Origin: an uncultured Chlamydiaceae bacterium
GTDB taxonomy: Bacteria > Chlamydiota > Chlamydiia > Chlamydiales > Chlamydiaceae
Direction of reading: 5' to 3'
NCBI GenBank assembly: GCA_937884635.1
Contig: CALGBW010000061.1
Coordinates: 1 to 16,379, forward strand
Length of the DNA: 16,379 nucleotides
Shown: positions 7,661 to 15,138 of the stretch, one piece after another
Layout: every line of letters begins with the position of its first letter
How positions within the stretch are numbered: position 1 is the first letter of the stretch
Position numbers and translations under genes: made by a program
Notes under the pieces: model-generated
Databases searched by the model: none
Seen by the model: only the letters and a program-made list of their open reading frames with translations
What the model was told of the DNA's origin: nothing

Positions 7661-7678
7661 CTTACTGCCAAAAGTAAG
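7661..7678 (-). terminator. candidate weak terminator or 3' hairpin for sucA
   Basis: CTTACT (7661-7666) pairs with AGTAAG (7673-7678) around a 6-nt loop. Read on the minus strand it lies 57 nt beyond the sucA stop codon and is followed within about 20 nt by a T-rich stretch (TCTTATTTTT). It could end the sucA transcript, but the stem is short and the T run is not directly adjacent. Confidence 0.35.
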
Positions 7679-7735
7679 CTCAAAGAGGCCCTAGAAAACC
7701 AAAAGCATCTGGATAAAAAAGAATGCGCTCTAAAT

Positions 7736-10240
7736 CTAGATAGAAAAGAGCGTGGTAAACAAGTGATCCTGTTCTTGCTCACTGATGGCTGCAGATCCTG
7801 TAGCTGGGGAGCTGCTGCTAGGCCTGCTTACACAATGTAATTGCTTTGGTAGGATTGCCTGGGTAGCTGAAGCTAGATAAGAATACGCTCCCATATTATG
7901 AGGTTCTTCCTGTAACCAGACATAAGACTCTACACAAGAATATTGCTCAAGTAAAGACACCAGCATTTCTAAATGTAACGGGTAAAGACTCTCTATACGT
8001 AGGCAGGCGTAACGGTCTTTATCTTCCCGAACAGCAAGTTGTTCCAGAAGCTTATAGTAAATCGCCCCTGAACATAAAATCAGGATTTTAGCCTGATAAT
8101 TAGGAGTTTCATCTTCTAAAATAGGAAGGAATCCTCCTTCGATAGAGAACTCCTCAATAGCGCTCCTTCCGTTATAAGAAGCTTTAGGTGTGAAAATCAC
8201 AATGGGAAGAGCCAAATCCCGTTTTGTATGCTCTCGTAAAATACGGAAATACTGAACAGGAGAGGAGGGCATTACCACTTGAAAATTCCAGTTAGCAGCT
8301 AACTGCAAGAAGCGTTCTATCCGTGCTGAGGAATGCTCAGGTCCCTCTCCATCATAGCCGTGGGGAAGGAGGAGAACGACATCAGAATGAAAATCCCACT
8401 TCTGAATACCTGAAGAAAGAAACTGATCGATAATAATCTGAGCCCCATTTGCAAAGTCTCCGAACTGCGTTTCCCAGATAACTAGAGTATTCTTTGCTTG
8501 TTGGGCATAGCCATATTCAAAACCCAACGTTGCATACTCAGAGAGAGGAGAGTTTAAAATGTCCACACTTCCCTGATCAAAGGAAAGGTGATAAAGGGGC
8601 GAGTATACGTTATTGTCTGCCTCATCTCTCCATAACCATGTACGTGGTTTCTCCACCCCAAAAACAACATCCTGTCCTGTCATACGCAGAGAAAACCCCT
8701 CTATCAATAACGAAGCAAAGGCAAGGATTTCCGCTGTTACCCAGTCATACCCGATCTCACCCCGCGCCATTTGCATACGCTCATCTAAAATTGCTTTCTC
8801 ATCAGCGAGTGGCCGGAAGTTATCTGGTAGACCGCACATCTTGGACGTCATGTGAAATAGTGTCTCCCTGTCCAAGGCAACATCAACTGGCCTGGCTAAC
8901 AACTCCCCTAGGTTCAAGCGCTGACAATGAAAGCATTCCTTCTTAGGAAGCTTCTCCTCATCAGAAATGTACAGAGTTTGAAACTCCGTATGTAATAATG
9001 CCTGCACCTGACTTTCTATTGCTGATAAGACATCTGGAGAAACGGTTGATGCATTCTTGAGCACATACTCTTTGAAAGCATGCAGAGTCGCCCCCCGTTT
9101 TTCAGCATCTGAAGAAAAACACAATTCTATGACGACATCAAGGCCAAAGCGATCTCGGATACGCAAAGCATAATTTACCACTCGGAAACAAGCGGCGAGG
9201 TCGTAGGCATTCACACGAAAAATAGGAAAACCGAAAGCCTTAGCAATATCTGTACAATACGGAGTGGACCGTTCTTCTCTAGGAAGGGTAGAAAAGCTCC
9301 TGTGATTGTTCATCACAATGTGAATCGTTCCCCCCGTCGTATAACCAGACAACTGACTCAATTGCAGCGTTTCATATACAACCCCCTGTCCGGAGAAAGC
9401 CCCGTCTCCATGAACAGCGATAGCCATACTCTCTTGTAGGTTCAGGGAAGAACCTTGTCGCTGCAAAGCAGCAACCATCCCCTGAGCAATCGGATTAATC
9501 GCTTCTAAGTGACTAGGATTAGGTAAAACAACAACAGTACGCTCTCCCGACTCTTGTAAGCTCTTATAAACATACCCTTGCTGAGAACAAATATCGCCAA
9601 CTGCATCTACTCCTCTCTCTGCCGGCCTATCCTCTAGCTCCATGAATACATAACGGTATGGCTTATCTAGAACATTCGTTAGAACATTCAGTCGTCCCCT
9701 ATGCGTCATACCCATGATAAAATTATGCACTCCGAACTCCTCACCCGCTTCTATGAGGTAATTGAGCATGGGAATGAGACTCTCACCTCCTTCTAAAAAG
9801 GATAAATGACGAGAGGTATACTTCTCTTGGAGAAAGGCTTCAAAAAAAGTGGCTTCACAGAGATTCTGATAGTAATAGAGCGGGTCCGTGATGTAGAGAT
9901 AGGGCCCTTTTTCCTCCATTAAATTCCAAATATATTCCTGCAGTTCTGGAGAGCATGTCTGCGTTTCCACAGCCAAGCTACCACAATACGCTGCTTGTAA
10001 GGCCTCTATAAGCTCAGCTGCGGACACCTCATCCTGAGGGAAAAACCCTAATGATAATACCCGCGTCTCTGGGGAAATATGACAAATCTGCTCCTGAATA
10101 ACTGGAGAAACCTCAATAGAGAACGCTGGAGAAGATTGACTTTGCAAATATCCGTAACGACGGAAAACAGAAATGAGGAAACGAGCAATATGCTCTTTTC
10201 TTTCCAACAAGCACTCTTGTTTTGAAGGCTTCGAATCCAT
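7736..10240 (-). CDS. sucA: 2-oxoglutarate dehydrogenase E1 component, divergent
   Basis: This thiamine-diphosphate enzyme would decarboxylate 2-oxoglutarate and pass the succinyl group to the E2 subunit SucB. Numbered from the ATG at 10238-10240 (834 residues; a TTG 10 codons upstream is possible), conserved parts are GMTHRGRLNVL (His180), NPSHLE (His244), the diphosphate-binding HGDG with NN at 311-312, Glu504 in AEILAFASLL, GDFANGAQIIIDQF, LPHGYDGEGPEHSSAR (625-640) and the C-terminal domain. Several family-conserved segments are replaced: GDVKYH by GDICSQ, NNQVGF by NNHRSF, the GHNE region by CFSSDAEKRG, and the RGTF..RH segment by FGVEKPRTWLWRD. The N-terminal 80-residue E2-binding region of typical E1o is missing; E. 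coli SucA has 933 residues. No sucB follows. The frame is intact, so the gene is not an obvious pseudogene, but full activity is doubtful. Confidence 0.88.
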   Translation of the reverse strand: MDSKPSKQECLLERKEHIARFLISVFRRYGYLQSQSSPAFSIEVSPVIQEQICHISPETRVLSLGFFPQDEVSAAELIEALQAAYCGSLAVETQTCSPELQEYIWNLMEEKGPYLYITDPLYYYQNLCEATFFEAFLQEKYTSRHLSFLEGGESLIPMLNYLIEAGEEFGVHNFIMGMTHRGRLNVLTNVLDKPYRYVFMELEDRPAERGVDAVGDICSQQGYVYKSLQESGERTVVVLPNPSHLEAINPIAQGMVAALQRQGSSLNLQESMAIAVHGDGAFSGQGVVYETLQLSQLSGYTTGGTIHIVMNNHRSFSTLPREERSTPYCTDIAKAFGFPIFRVNAYDLAACFRVVNYALRIRDRFGLDVVIELCFSSDAEKRGATLHAFKEYVLKNASTVSPDVLSAIESQVQALLHTEFQTLYISDEEKLPKKECFHCQRLNLGELLARPVDVALDRETLFHMTSKMCGLPDNFRPLADEKAILDERMQMARGEIGYDWVTAEILAFASLLIEGFSLRMTGQDVVFGVEKPRTWLWRDEADNNVYSPLYHLSFDQGSVDILNSPLSEYATLGFEYGYAQQAKNTLVIWETQFGDFANGAQIIIDQFLSSGIQKWDFHSDVVLLLPHGYDGEGPEHSSARIERFLQLAANWNFQVVMPSSPVQYFRILREHTKRDLALPIVIFTPKASYNGRSAIEEFSIEGGFLPILEDETPNYQAKILILCSGAIYYKLLEQLAVREDKDRYACLRIESLYPLHLEMLVSLLEQYSCVESYVWLQEEPHNMGAYSYLASATQAILPKQLHCVSRPSSSSPATGSAAISEQEQDHLFTTLFSI

Positions 10241-10326
10241 AGACGTGTCTTTATCATTTAGGAGAATCAAAAATGGTCTATAACAAAGCTTTCACTTGTT
10301 GACGATAAAAAACGTTTTTTCTCTTT

Positions 10327-11451
10327 TTAGAATTCAATTGCCATAATTTCCTCAGCAAGAAAATCATGAAACAAACGTCCCCTTCTATTTAAAAACACAT
10401 GGGTAGCATTAGCATCCAATAATTCCTGTGTTCTAGAAGACGATAATAAAGCGCTTATCAGTGGGGCTGGGAAATCTGCTTTTACAGCTCCTTGTATCAA
10501 TCGCAATCGGAGAGCAAGCGCTTCTTTCATACGCTCTTTATCTGAAAGAGTTTCTGAAAACTCTTCTGTCGGAAGATGTTTCCTAACAGCACGCAGGTAA
10601 TGAGCAATATGAGAATAGTTCCTTGAGCGTGTCCCATGAAGGTATTGTGATGCCGATACTCCCAAGCCTAAATACGGCTTGTCTGTCCAGTAGTACACAT
10701 TATGCCTAGAATAAGCATTCCCTTTTGCATAGGAGGCGAGCTCATAACGGGCAAAGCCCTTCTCTTCCAAAAAGCTCTCTGCCAATAGACTCATAGATGC
10801 TAGGTCTTCGTCAGAGGCGAGCGATGGTTGTAAGACTCGCCTATGTTTATAAAAAGATGTACGAGGATCTATAGTCAGGTTATATAAAGAGATATGAGAA
10901 ATCGGAAGGTTCAATGCTGTCCGCACATCCACCAAAACATCTGCAACTTCCTGATTCGGCAGCCCATAGATCAAATCAATAGAAATGTTAGAAATATAAT
11001 CAGAACACATTCTCACAGCTAACTTTGCCTTATCAGCTGAGTGTTCTCTTCCCAACACCTGCAAAAGAGGATCATGAAACGTCTGCACACCAATGCTTAC
11101 ACGATTGATCTGCGTACGTTCTAGACTTTGGAGGTATGCAAGAGAAAGATTCTCTGGATTGGCTTCTAAGGTCACTTCATTAGGAGCTTCTGTTAAAGAT
11201 TCCAGCATGCGTTGTAGATACTCCGGAGGAACAAGAGAAGGCGTCCCTCCGCCGAAAAAGACCGTATCAATAAAGTACTCGTTTTTCAGAGAATCGAGTT
11301 TACGCTTCCCTTCCTGGATAACTGACTGGCAGTAGATATCCAACCAGTCTTGTCGGAAGGGAACCGTGTAAAAACTACAATAGTGACATTTCTTAGAGCA
11401 GTAAGGAATGTGGATATAGAGTGCTAAAGGAGTCCTACCATTCGTTTGCAT
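10327..11451 (-). CDS. hemW: HemW-like radical SAM protein (often annotated HemN)
   Basis: This 374-residue radical SAM protein has the cluster motif C18-x3-C22-x2-C25 (YCSKKCHYC), an SAM-binding GGGTPS (residues 67-72), and conserved family stretches EANPENL, NRVSIGVQTF and DLIYGLPNQ. The C-terminal HemN-type domain is present. True oxygen-independent coproporphyrinogen oxidases (HemN) have a further cysteine two residues after the third ligand; here that position is Phe27 (CHYCSF), which points to the HemW branch, thought to be a heme chaperone. The chosen ATG at 11449-11451 gives the normal HemW start MQTNGRTPLALYIHIPYC; the longer frame to 11517 would run deep into the upstream gene. It overlaps the stop of the upstream gene by 17 nt and is followed 86 nt later by the sucA start. 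Confidence 0.87.
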   Translation of the reverse strand: MQTNGRTPLALYIHIPYCSKKCHYCSFYTVPFRQDWLDIYCQSVIQEGKRKLDSLKNEYFIDTVFFGGGTPSLVPPEYLQRMLESLTEAPNEVTLEANPENLSLAYLQSLERTQINRVSIGVQTFHDPLLQVLGREHSADKAKLAVRMCSDYISNISIDLIYGLPNQEVADVLVDVRTALNLPISHISLYNLTIDPRTSFYKHRRVLQPSLASDEDLASMSLLAESFLEEKGFARYELASYAKGNAYSRHNVYYWTDKPYLGLGVSASQYLHGTRSRNYSHIAHYLRAVRKHLPTEEFSETLSDKERMKEALALRLRLIQGAVKADFPAPLISALLSSSRTQELLDANATHVFLNRRGRLFHDFLAEEIMAIEF

Positions 11452-11881
11452 CGGGATCGATAATACCCCCCCGTCTCCAGCGATTCCGATCACTGAAAGG
11501 ATCTTCATCGTCTTCACTACCGTAATCGATCTCAGCTAATCCTTCTTCTCGTTCTTCATCACTTAAATCTAGCTCTACAGTTTCTCCTGGCTCCACATCG
11601 ATTTCTGTTTCCGTAGGCTCTGCAAACTCCATATCGGACATGCTTGGCCCATCAGGATAGACAGTCTTAGCTGGGCTTCTTCTAGGAGCGACGTATTCCT
11701 CTATTTCCCCACTCTCTTTCAGAAACCGTAGCCGTTCTTTTTCTTCCTGAATCTTTGTCTCTAAAACACGAATCTCTTCTTGATGCCGATCCACCTCTTT
11801 CTTAGGGACCAATCCCAATTGCATCCATTGGGTGAGATCATGTAATTCTGCTTCTAATTTTTTCAGACGTTCACTTTTCAT
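11435..11881 (-). CDS. hypothetical acidic coiled-coil protein
   Basis: This 148-residue protein matches no enzyme family I know. Residues 1-62 are rich in Leu, Glu, Lys and Arg with heptad-like spacing (for example LKKLEAELHDL and IRVLETKIQEEKERLRFL) and probably form an antiparallel coiled coil broken near GLVPKKEVDR. Residues 75-135 are strongly acidic, with runs such as DLSDEEREEGLAEID. The tail is RNRWRRGGIIDPDANEW. There is no signal peptide or membrane segment. The ATG has a strong AAGGAG 7 nt upstream. Overlap with hemW and short spacing to sucA suggest one transcript. It may correspond to C. trachomatis CT053, which lies near hemN and sucA, but I could not check this. Confidence 0.8.
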   Translation of the reverse strand: MKSERLKKLEAELHDLTQWMQLGLVPKKEVDRHQEEIRVLETKIQEEKERLRFLKESGEIEEYVAPRRSPAKTVYPDGPSMSDMEFAEPTETEIDVEPGETVELDLSDEEREEGLAEIDYGSEDDEDPFSDRNRWRRGGIIDPDANEW

Positions 11882-12339
11882 CTACTTTCTCCTTATTTTC
11901 GTGAACAGCCACTAAACTGATATGCCTAACAATTCACTACTACCAGCGAAACAGCCCCATTACACCACAGAATGTTTGCAATTCTGTACCATACAATGAA
12001 GCACTGACTCTTCTATATATAAAACACGTTCATCCTTATTGGCTTTTCATGCGGTGAAACACACAGCTGCAGATAACCTTCAAACCGCGTTGTATTCACT
12101 GAAGATAACTCCGAGTCACCAAACAACCCTTCACAATCTCTAGCTCACAGTACAACGTGCTTAGCTACTCCTAAAGCAAGGGAACTCTGCCGACTAACAA
12201 ACCTTCCCACCAATAGAAAATGGGAACGGACGTACGTGGAATCCGCCACCACCTCTTTCCGTTTTGCATTGCTAACACGGAGGGCAAAAAATATCACTTT
12301 TTATTTTTGCTTCTATGAATAGGGGGAATGCCCACACAA
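11882..12339. other. gene-free stretch between the coiled-coil gene and the RsmI-like gene
   Basis: About 460 nt with no credible reading frame or recognisable RNA. It must contain the promoter of the minus-strand coiled-coil/hemW/sucA cluster and the end of the rsmI-like transcript. An AT-rich patch at about 12290-12310 lies just beyond the rsmI-like stop, but I see no clear hairpin with a T run. In C. trachomatis, genes CT049-CT051 occupy this interval by memory; no remnant is recognisable. Confidence 0.6.
11889..11894 (-). promoter_or_regulatory. ribosome binding site of the acidic coiled-coil protein
   Basis: On the minus strand this reads AAGGAG, 7 nt before the ATG at 11879-11881. It confirms this start. 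Confidence 0.65.
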
Positions 12340-13047
12340 CTACATAGTACCCCATAAAAAAATAGTCGGGATCTTCACCATGCGTTGCCTTACATCCGAC
12401 AAATCTTCCGACCGCAACCAGGTCTCTACGCTGCGCGTAGAAACAAATTCCTGTTCTCCTGTTAAATCAACTCCCACGCAGAGCTCGGTCTGAGAAGGCA
12501 AACACCGTAATAACGAGTCAAAAGTATGGACATTCCTGTAAGGTGTTTCTATACAAATGCAGGTTTGTTTCTTATTTGCGTGACTCTTAATACTCTTTTC
12601 CCTGTCTTTAGGAGTAGAGGGTAGATACCCTAAAAACGAAAACTCCTGTGCATATAACCCTGAAAGCATCAAAGCTAATGTAATCGAACAAGGTCCTGAC
12701 ACTCCCTGAACAGGAATCCCTAGGGTTCTAGCCCTACGAACAAGCTTCGCACCTGGGTCTGCAATACAAGGCAGCCCTGCATCTGAAACAAAGCCCCAAT
12801 TTTCTTGTTTCTTCAACAAAGGCTCTAAATAAAAATCACAGGCTTTATTCGAGACATCATGTTTGCTTAAAACAGCAATAGGAAACTGTTGTGGCGAAGG
12901 ATACTGACACAAACGCAAAAACGCCCTTCCCCCACGCTCACTCTCAACAATCAACCCCTGCAGTTGAGGTAAAATGTCTCGTACTATACTAGGAAGCAGT
13001 TCACTTCGTTTATTCCCCAGGGTATTTGGCAATAAATACAACGTCAT
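12340..13047 (-). CDS. RsmI-like SAM-dependent methyltransferase (tetrapyrrole methylase fold)
   Basis: This 235-residue protein belongs to the tetrapyrrole methylase superfamily, which includes RsmI, the 16S rRNA C1402 2'-O-methyltransferase. Signatures seen are GFVSDAGLPCIADPG (85-99), VSGPCSITLALMLSGL (116-131), FLGYLP followed by KDRE, and IETPYRN. E. coli RsmI is about 50 residues longer and has AEDTRHT near its N-terminus; the equivalent here is ESERGG, so it resembles the short YraL-like form annotated in chlamydiae (CT048). Whether it methylates C1402 cannot be told from sequence. The ATG at 13045-13047 has only a weak upstream GGAAAA. It stands alone between two long gene-free intervals. 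Confidence 0.85.
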   Translation of the reverse strand: MTLYLLPNTLGNKRSELLPSIVRDILPQLQGLIVESERGGRAFLRLCQYPSPQQFPIAVLSKHDVSNKACDFYLEPLLKKQENWGFVSDAGLPCIADPGAKLVRRARTLGIPVQGVSGPCSITLALMLSGLYAQEFSFLGYLPSTPKDREKSIKSHANKKQTCICIETPYRNVHTFDSLLRCLPSQTELCVGVDLTGEQEFVSTRSVETWLRSEDLSDVRQRMVKIPTIFLWGTM

Positions 13048-13213
13048 GTTTTCCGCACAGGATCACCCTATAAAGTAATGTGTGCTCCCTCCTTTCACTT
13101 ACTTCAAACTTTTTTAGAAGGCAACTGCCTATCGACCGCGTTCTAAGCCTTAAACTCTCTTAAAACAGAATAAGCCAAGTCTTAATCTCCTATTAAAAAA
13201 CAGGCTCTACCAA

Positions 13214-13225
13214 AAACTATAGTTT
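13214..13225. repeat. 12-bp perfect palindrome AAACTATAGTTT
   Basis: A self-complementary 12-mer in the dnaX/rsmI intergenic region. It could be an operator half of a regulatory site, but short AT-rich palindromes also arise by chance. Confidence 0.35.
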
Positions 13226-13346
13226 GATCATATCTTCCAACCCTCTAGGAAGTCTTGACCACCTAAAAAGCTAGCAACCTAAAGAACATCTCACCTATCT
13301 TGGGAAAAGAAGGGTTTTCTTGGCTCTGATCTTGAAACTGGATTCT

Positions 13347-13358
13347 GTTTTATAAAAC
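13347..13358. repeat. 12-bp perfect palindrome GTTTTATAAAAC
   Basis: A self-complementary 12-mer containing TATAAA, 137 nt before the dnaX start. It may overlap a -10 region, though no well-spaced -35 was found. Confidence 0.35.
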
Positions 13359-13494
13359 GTGTAATATCATGAAAGAGCCCTTCATTTTATGAAACACAAA
13401 AACTTTTTTAACAAAGGTTTAGCTGATATTTGGGCCATCTGAAAAGCGCTGAGCCAAACATAATTCGTCTTGTTGAAAGCAAAAAGTTCTGATC

Positions 13495-14787
13495 ATGACC
13501 GCAACTGGGTACCAAGTTTCTTCTAGAAAATATAGACCACAGACATTCCAACACATTTTAGGACAGGAATCTGTTGTAACTGTCCTGAAAAATGCTCTAG
13601 CTTTTAATCGTGTTGCTCACGCCTATATCTTCTCTGGAATTCGAGGAACAGGAAAGACAACGCTAGCCAGGCTCTTTGCAAAAGCACTGAACTGTGATCA
13701 ACTCTCCCCTGATCAAGAGCCTTGCAACCACTGTGCTTCCTGCAAAGAAATCTCTTCAGGATCTTCGCTTGATATCATAGAAATCGATGGAGCCTCACAT
13801 CGAGGTATTGAAGATATCCGACAGATTAATGAGACTGTCTTGTTTATTCCTTCAAAAGCGCGTTATAAAGTGTACATCATTGACGAAGTGCACATGCTAA
13901 CAAAGGAAGCTTTTAACTCCCTGCTCAAGACGTTAGAAGAACCTCCCGCCCATGTGAAATTCTTCTTAGCAACAACAGAGTTACATAAAGTACCGAGTAC
14001 CATTTTAAGCCGCTGCCAAAAAATGCATCTAAAAAGGATTCCAGAGCCTGTAATCATCGACAAGCTCTCTATGATTGCCCAAGATCATCATCTTGAGGCA
14101 TCAAGGGAATCTTTGCATCCAATTGCTAGAGCTGCCCAAGGAAGTCTACGTGATGCTGAATCTCTTTTTGATTATATCCTGAGTTTATTCCCTAATTCCC
14201 TTTCTCCTGATGCCGTATCCCAAGCACTAGGTCTGGTTCCCCAAGAGATATTGCAGAACCTAACACGAGCTATCCACCAACAAGATTATCCAGGAGCTCT
14301 TCTTCCCATCACACAACTCATAGACTCAGGTGTTGCGCCGGTCTCATTCCTCCATGACCTCACGCTTTTCTTCCGTAATATCCTCCTGAAACAAGAAGAC
14401 TCCTCCATCAAAGATCTATTTTCCCAAGAGCAGCTGTTGGAAATTCTGGATTTTCTAGGAGAGTCAGCAAAACATGTCCAACAAGCTTTTTTCGAAAAGA
14501 CCTTTTTAGAAACAGTAATCATTCACCTAATACAAATTTGCTCCCGCCCCTCTCTAAAAACCCTCCTTGCTCAAGTTCAGCAACCAGTACAAGCTATCTC
14601 CCCATCTCCTTCTGATATCCGACCTCTTACCCCTCCAGTTTCTGAAGAGCTCCCCTTACGCAAGCCTATCCCCCCCAAACCTATAGAAAGAAAAGAACCT
14701 TCCCTTTCTTGGCAGGAATCCGCTACTATAGATTCTCTACTACAATTTGCTGCTGTAGAATTTTCAGGTGTTTTAACTAAGGAGTAA
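13495..14787 (+). CDS. dnaX: DNA polymerase III gamma-type clamp-loader subunit
   Basis: This 430-residue AAA+ ATPase of the clamp loader places the sliding clamp on DNA during replication. The Walker A motif is GIRGTGKT (48-55), zinc ligands are C67, C77, C80 and C83, Walker B is DEVH (130-133), and the SRC arginine-finger motif is at 172-174. Domain III spans about 220-360, followed by a proline-rich linker (about 375-405, for example PSPSDIRPLTPP) and a short tail. The length equals that of E. coli gamma (431) rather than tau (643), so the DnaB- and alpha-binding domains of tau are not encoded. Chlamydiae carry a second dnaX-like gene elsewhere. The start ATG has no clear Shine-Dalgarno. 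ybaB follows after 5 nt. Confidence 0.95.
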   Translation: MTATGYQVSSRKYRPQTFQHILGQESVVTVLKNALAFNRVAHAYIFSGIRGTGKTTLARLFAKALNCDQLSPDQEPCNHCASCKEISSGSSLDIIEIDGASHRGIEDIRQINETVLFIPSKARYKVYIIDEVHMLTKEAFNSLLKTLEEPPAHVKFFLATTELHKVPSTILSRCQKMHLKRIPEPVIIDKLSMIAQDHHLEASRESLHPIARAAQGSLRDAESLFDYILSLFPNSLSPDAVSQALGLVPQEILQNLTRAIHQQDYPGALLPITQLIDSGVAPVSFLHDLTLFFRNILLKQEDSSIKDLFSQEQLLEILDFLGESAKHVQQAFFEKTFLETVIIHLIQICSRPSLKTLLAQVQQPVQAISPSPSDIRPLTPPVSEELPLRKPIPPKPIERKEPSLSWQESATIDSLLQFAAVEFSGVLTKE

Positions 14788-14792
14788 CAGAA

Positions 14793-15068
14793 ATGGGTAG
14801 CGGATTCGCTCGCAAGAAAAAAGAAGCAAAGAAAATGGAACAGCAGTTCTTGGCTATGGAAGCTTCTCTAGAACAAAAACGCTACGTAGGAGAAGCGGGA
14901 AATGGACTCGTATCAATCACCCTTAATGGGAAATGTGATCTTATTGCCGTCCAAGTTAGGCCTGAATGTCTGGATCCTGAAGAACCTGAAGTAATAGAGG
15001 ATTTATTCCGAGCTGCATTCACTGCTGCTAAGCAAGCTTTGAATGAAGATATGGCTATGATGTCATAA
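14793..15068 (+). CDS. ybaB: YbaB/EbfC nucleoid-associated protein
   Basis: This small 91-residue DNA-binding protein of the YbaB/EbfC family is thought to act as a dimer that helps organise the nucleoid. The lysine-rich N-terminal helix (FARKKKEAKKMEQQF) is followed by the family core GEAGNGLVSITLNGKCDLI and VRPECLDPEEPEVIEDLF, then the C-terminal helix. An AAGGAG inside the end of dnaX precedes the ATG, and only 5 nt separate the two genes, so they are translated from one transcript. dnaX-ybaB pairing is widespread in bacteria. The transcript ends at the strong hairpin just downstream. Confidence 0.94.
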   Translation: MGSGFARKKKEAKKMEQQFLAMEASLEQKRYVGEAGNGLVSITLNGKCDLIAVQVRPECLDPEEPEVIEDLFRAAFTAAKQALNEDMAMMS

Positions 15069-15069
15069 A

Positions 15070-15100
15070 AAAAAGCTTACCCATAATAGGTAAGCTTTTT
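15070..15100. terminator. strong bidirectional terminator between ybaB and the convergent gene
   Basis: A perfect 12-bp stem, AAAAAGCTTACC (15070-15081) with GGTAAGCTTTTT (15089-15100), closes a 7-nt loop. It has T runs in both directions: TTTTT on the plus strand and, from the A run starting at 15067, T on the minus strand. It lies 1 nt after the ybaB stop and 39 nt after the end of the minus-strand gene. Confidence 0.9.
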
Positions 15101-15138
15101 CTTAAAATTATGAAAAAATTTAAAGATTACTAATGGTT

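Larger units (their letters stand above)
13048..13494. other. gene-free stretch upstream of dnaX
   Basis: About 450 nt between the divergent rsmI-like gene and dnaX. It should hold promoters for both, but I found no -35/-10 pair of good spacing. Two perfect 12-bp palindromes are present at 13214-13225 and 13347-13358. A 17-codon frame at 13389-13442 lacks other support. Confidence 0.55.

Noticed and set aside
7643..7834. Plus-strand open frame with a lysine/glutamate-rich translation (TAKSKLKEALENQKHLDKKE...) that looked like a gene start or sucB remnant
   Set aside because: It has no ATG, GTG or TTG at a suitable place, most of it is antisense to the sucA 3' end, and it does not resemble SucB.
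8494..8946. 150-codon plus-strand open frame
   Set aside because: It lies wholly opposite sucA, whose conserved motifs prove the coding strand.
11452..11517. N-terminal extension of the hemW frame overlapping the upstream gene by 83 nt
   Set aside because: The internal ATG at 11451 gives the family-normal N-terminus directly before the radical SAM motif.
13389..13442. 17-codon frame upstream of dnaX, considered as a leader peptide
   Set aside because: No good ribosome site and no attenuator-like hairpin follows; likely chance.
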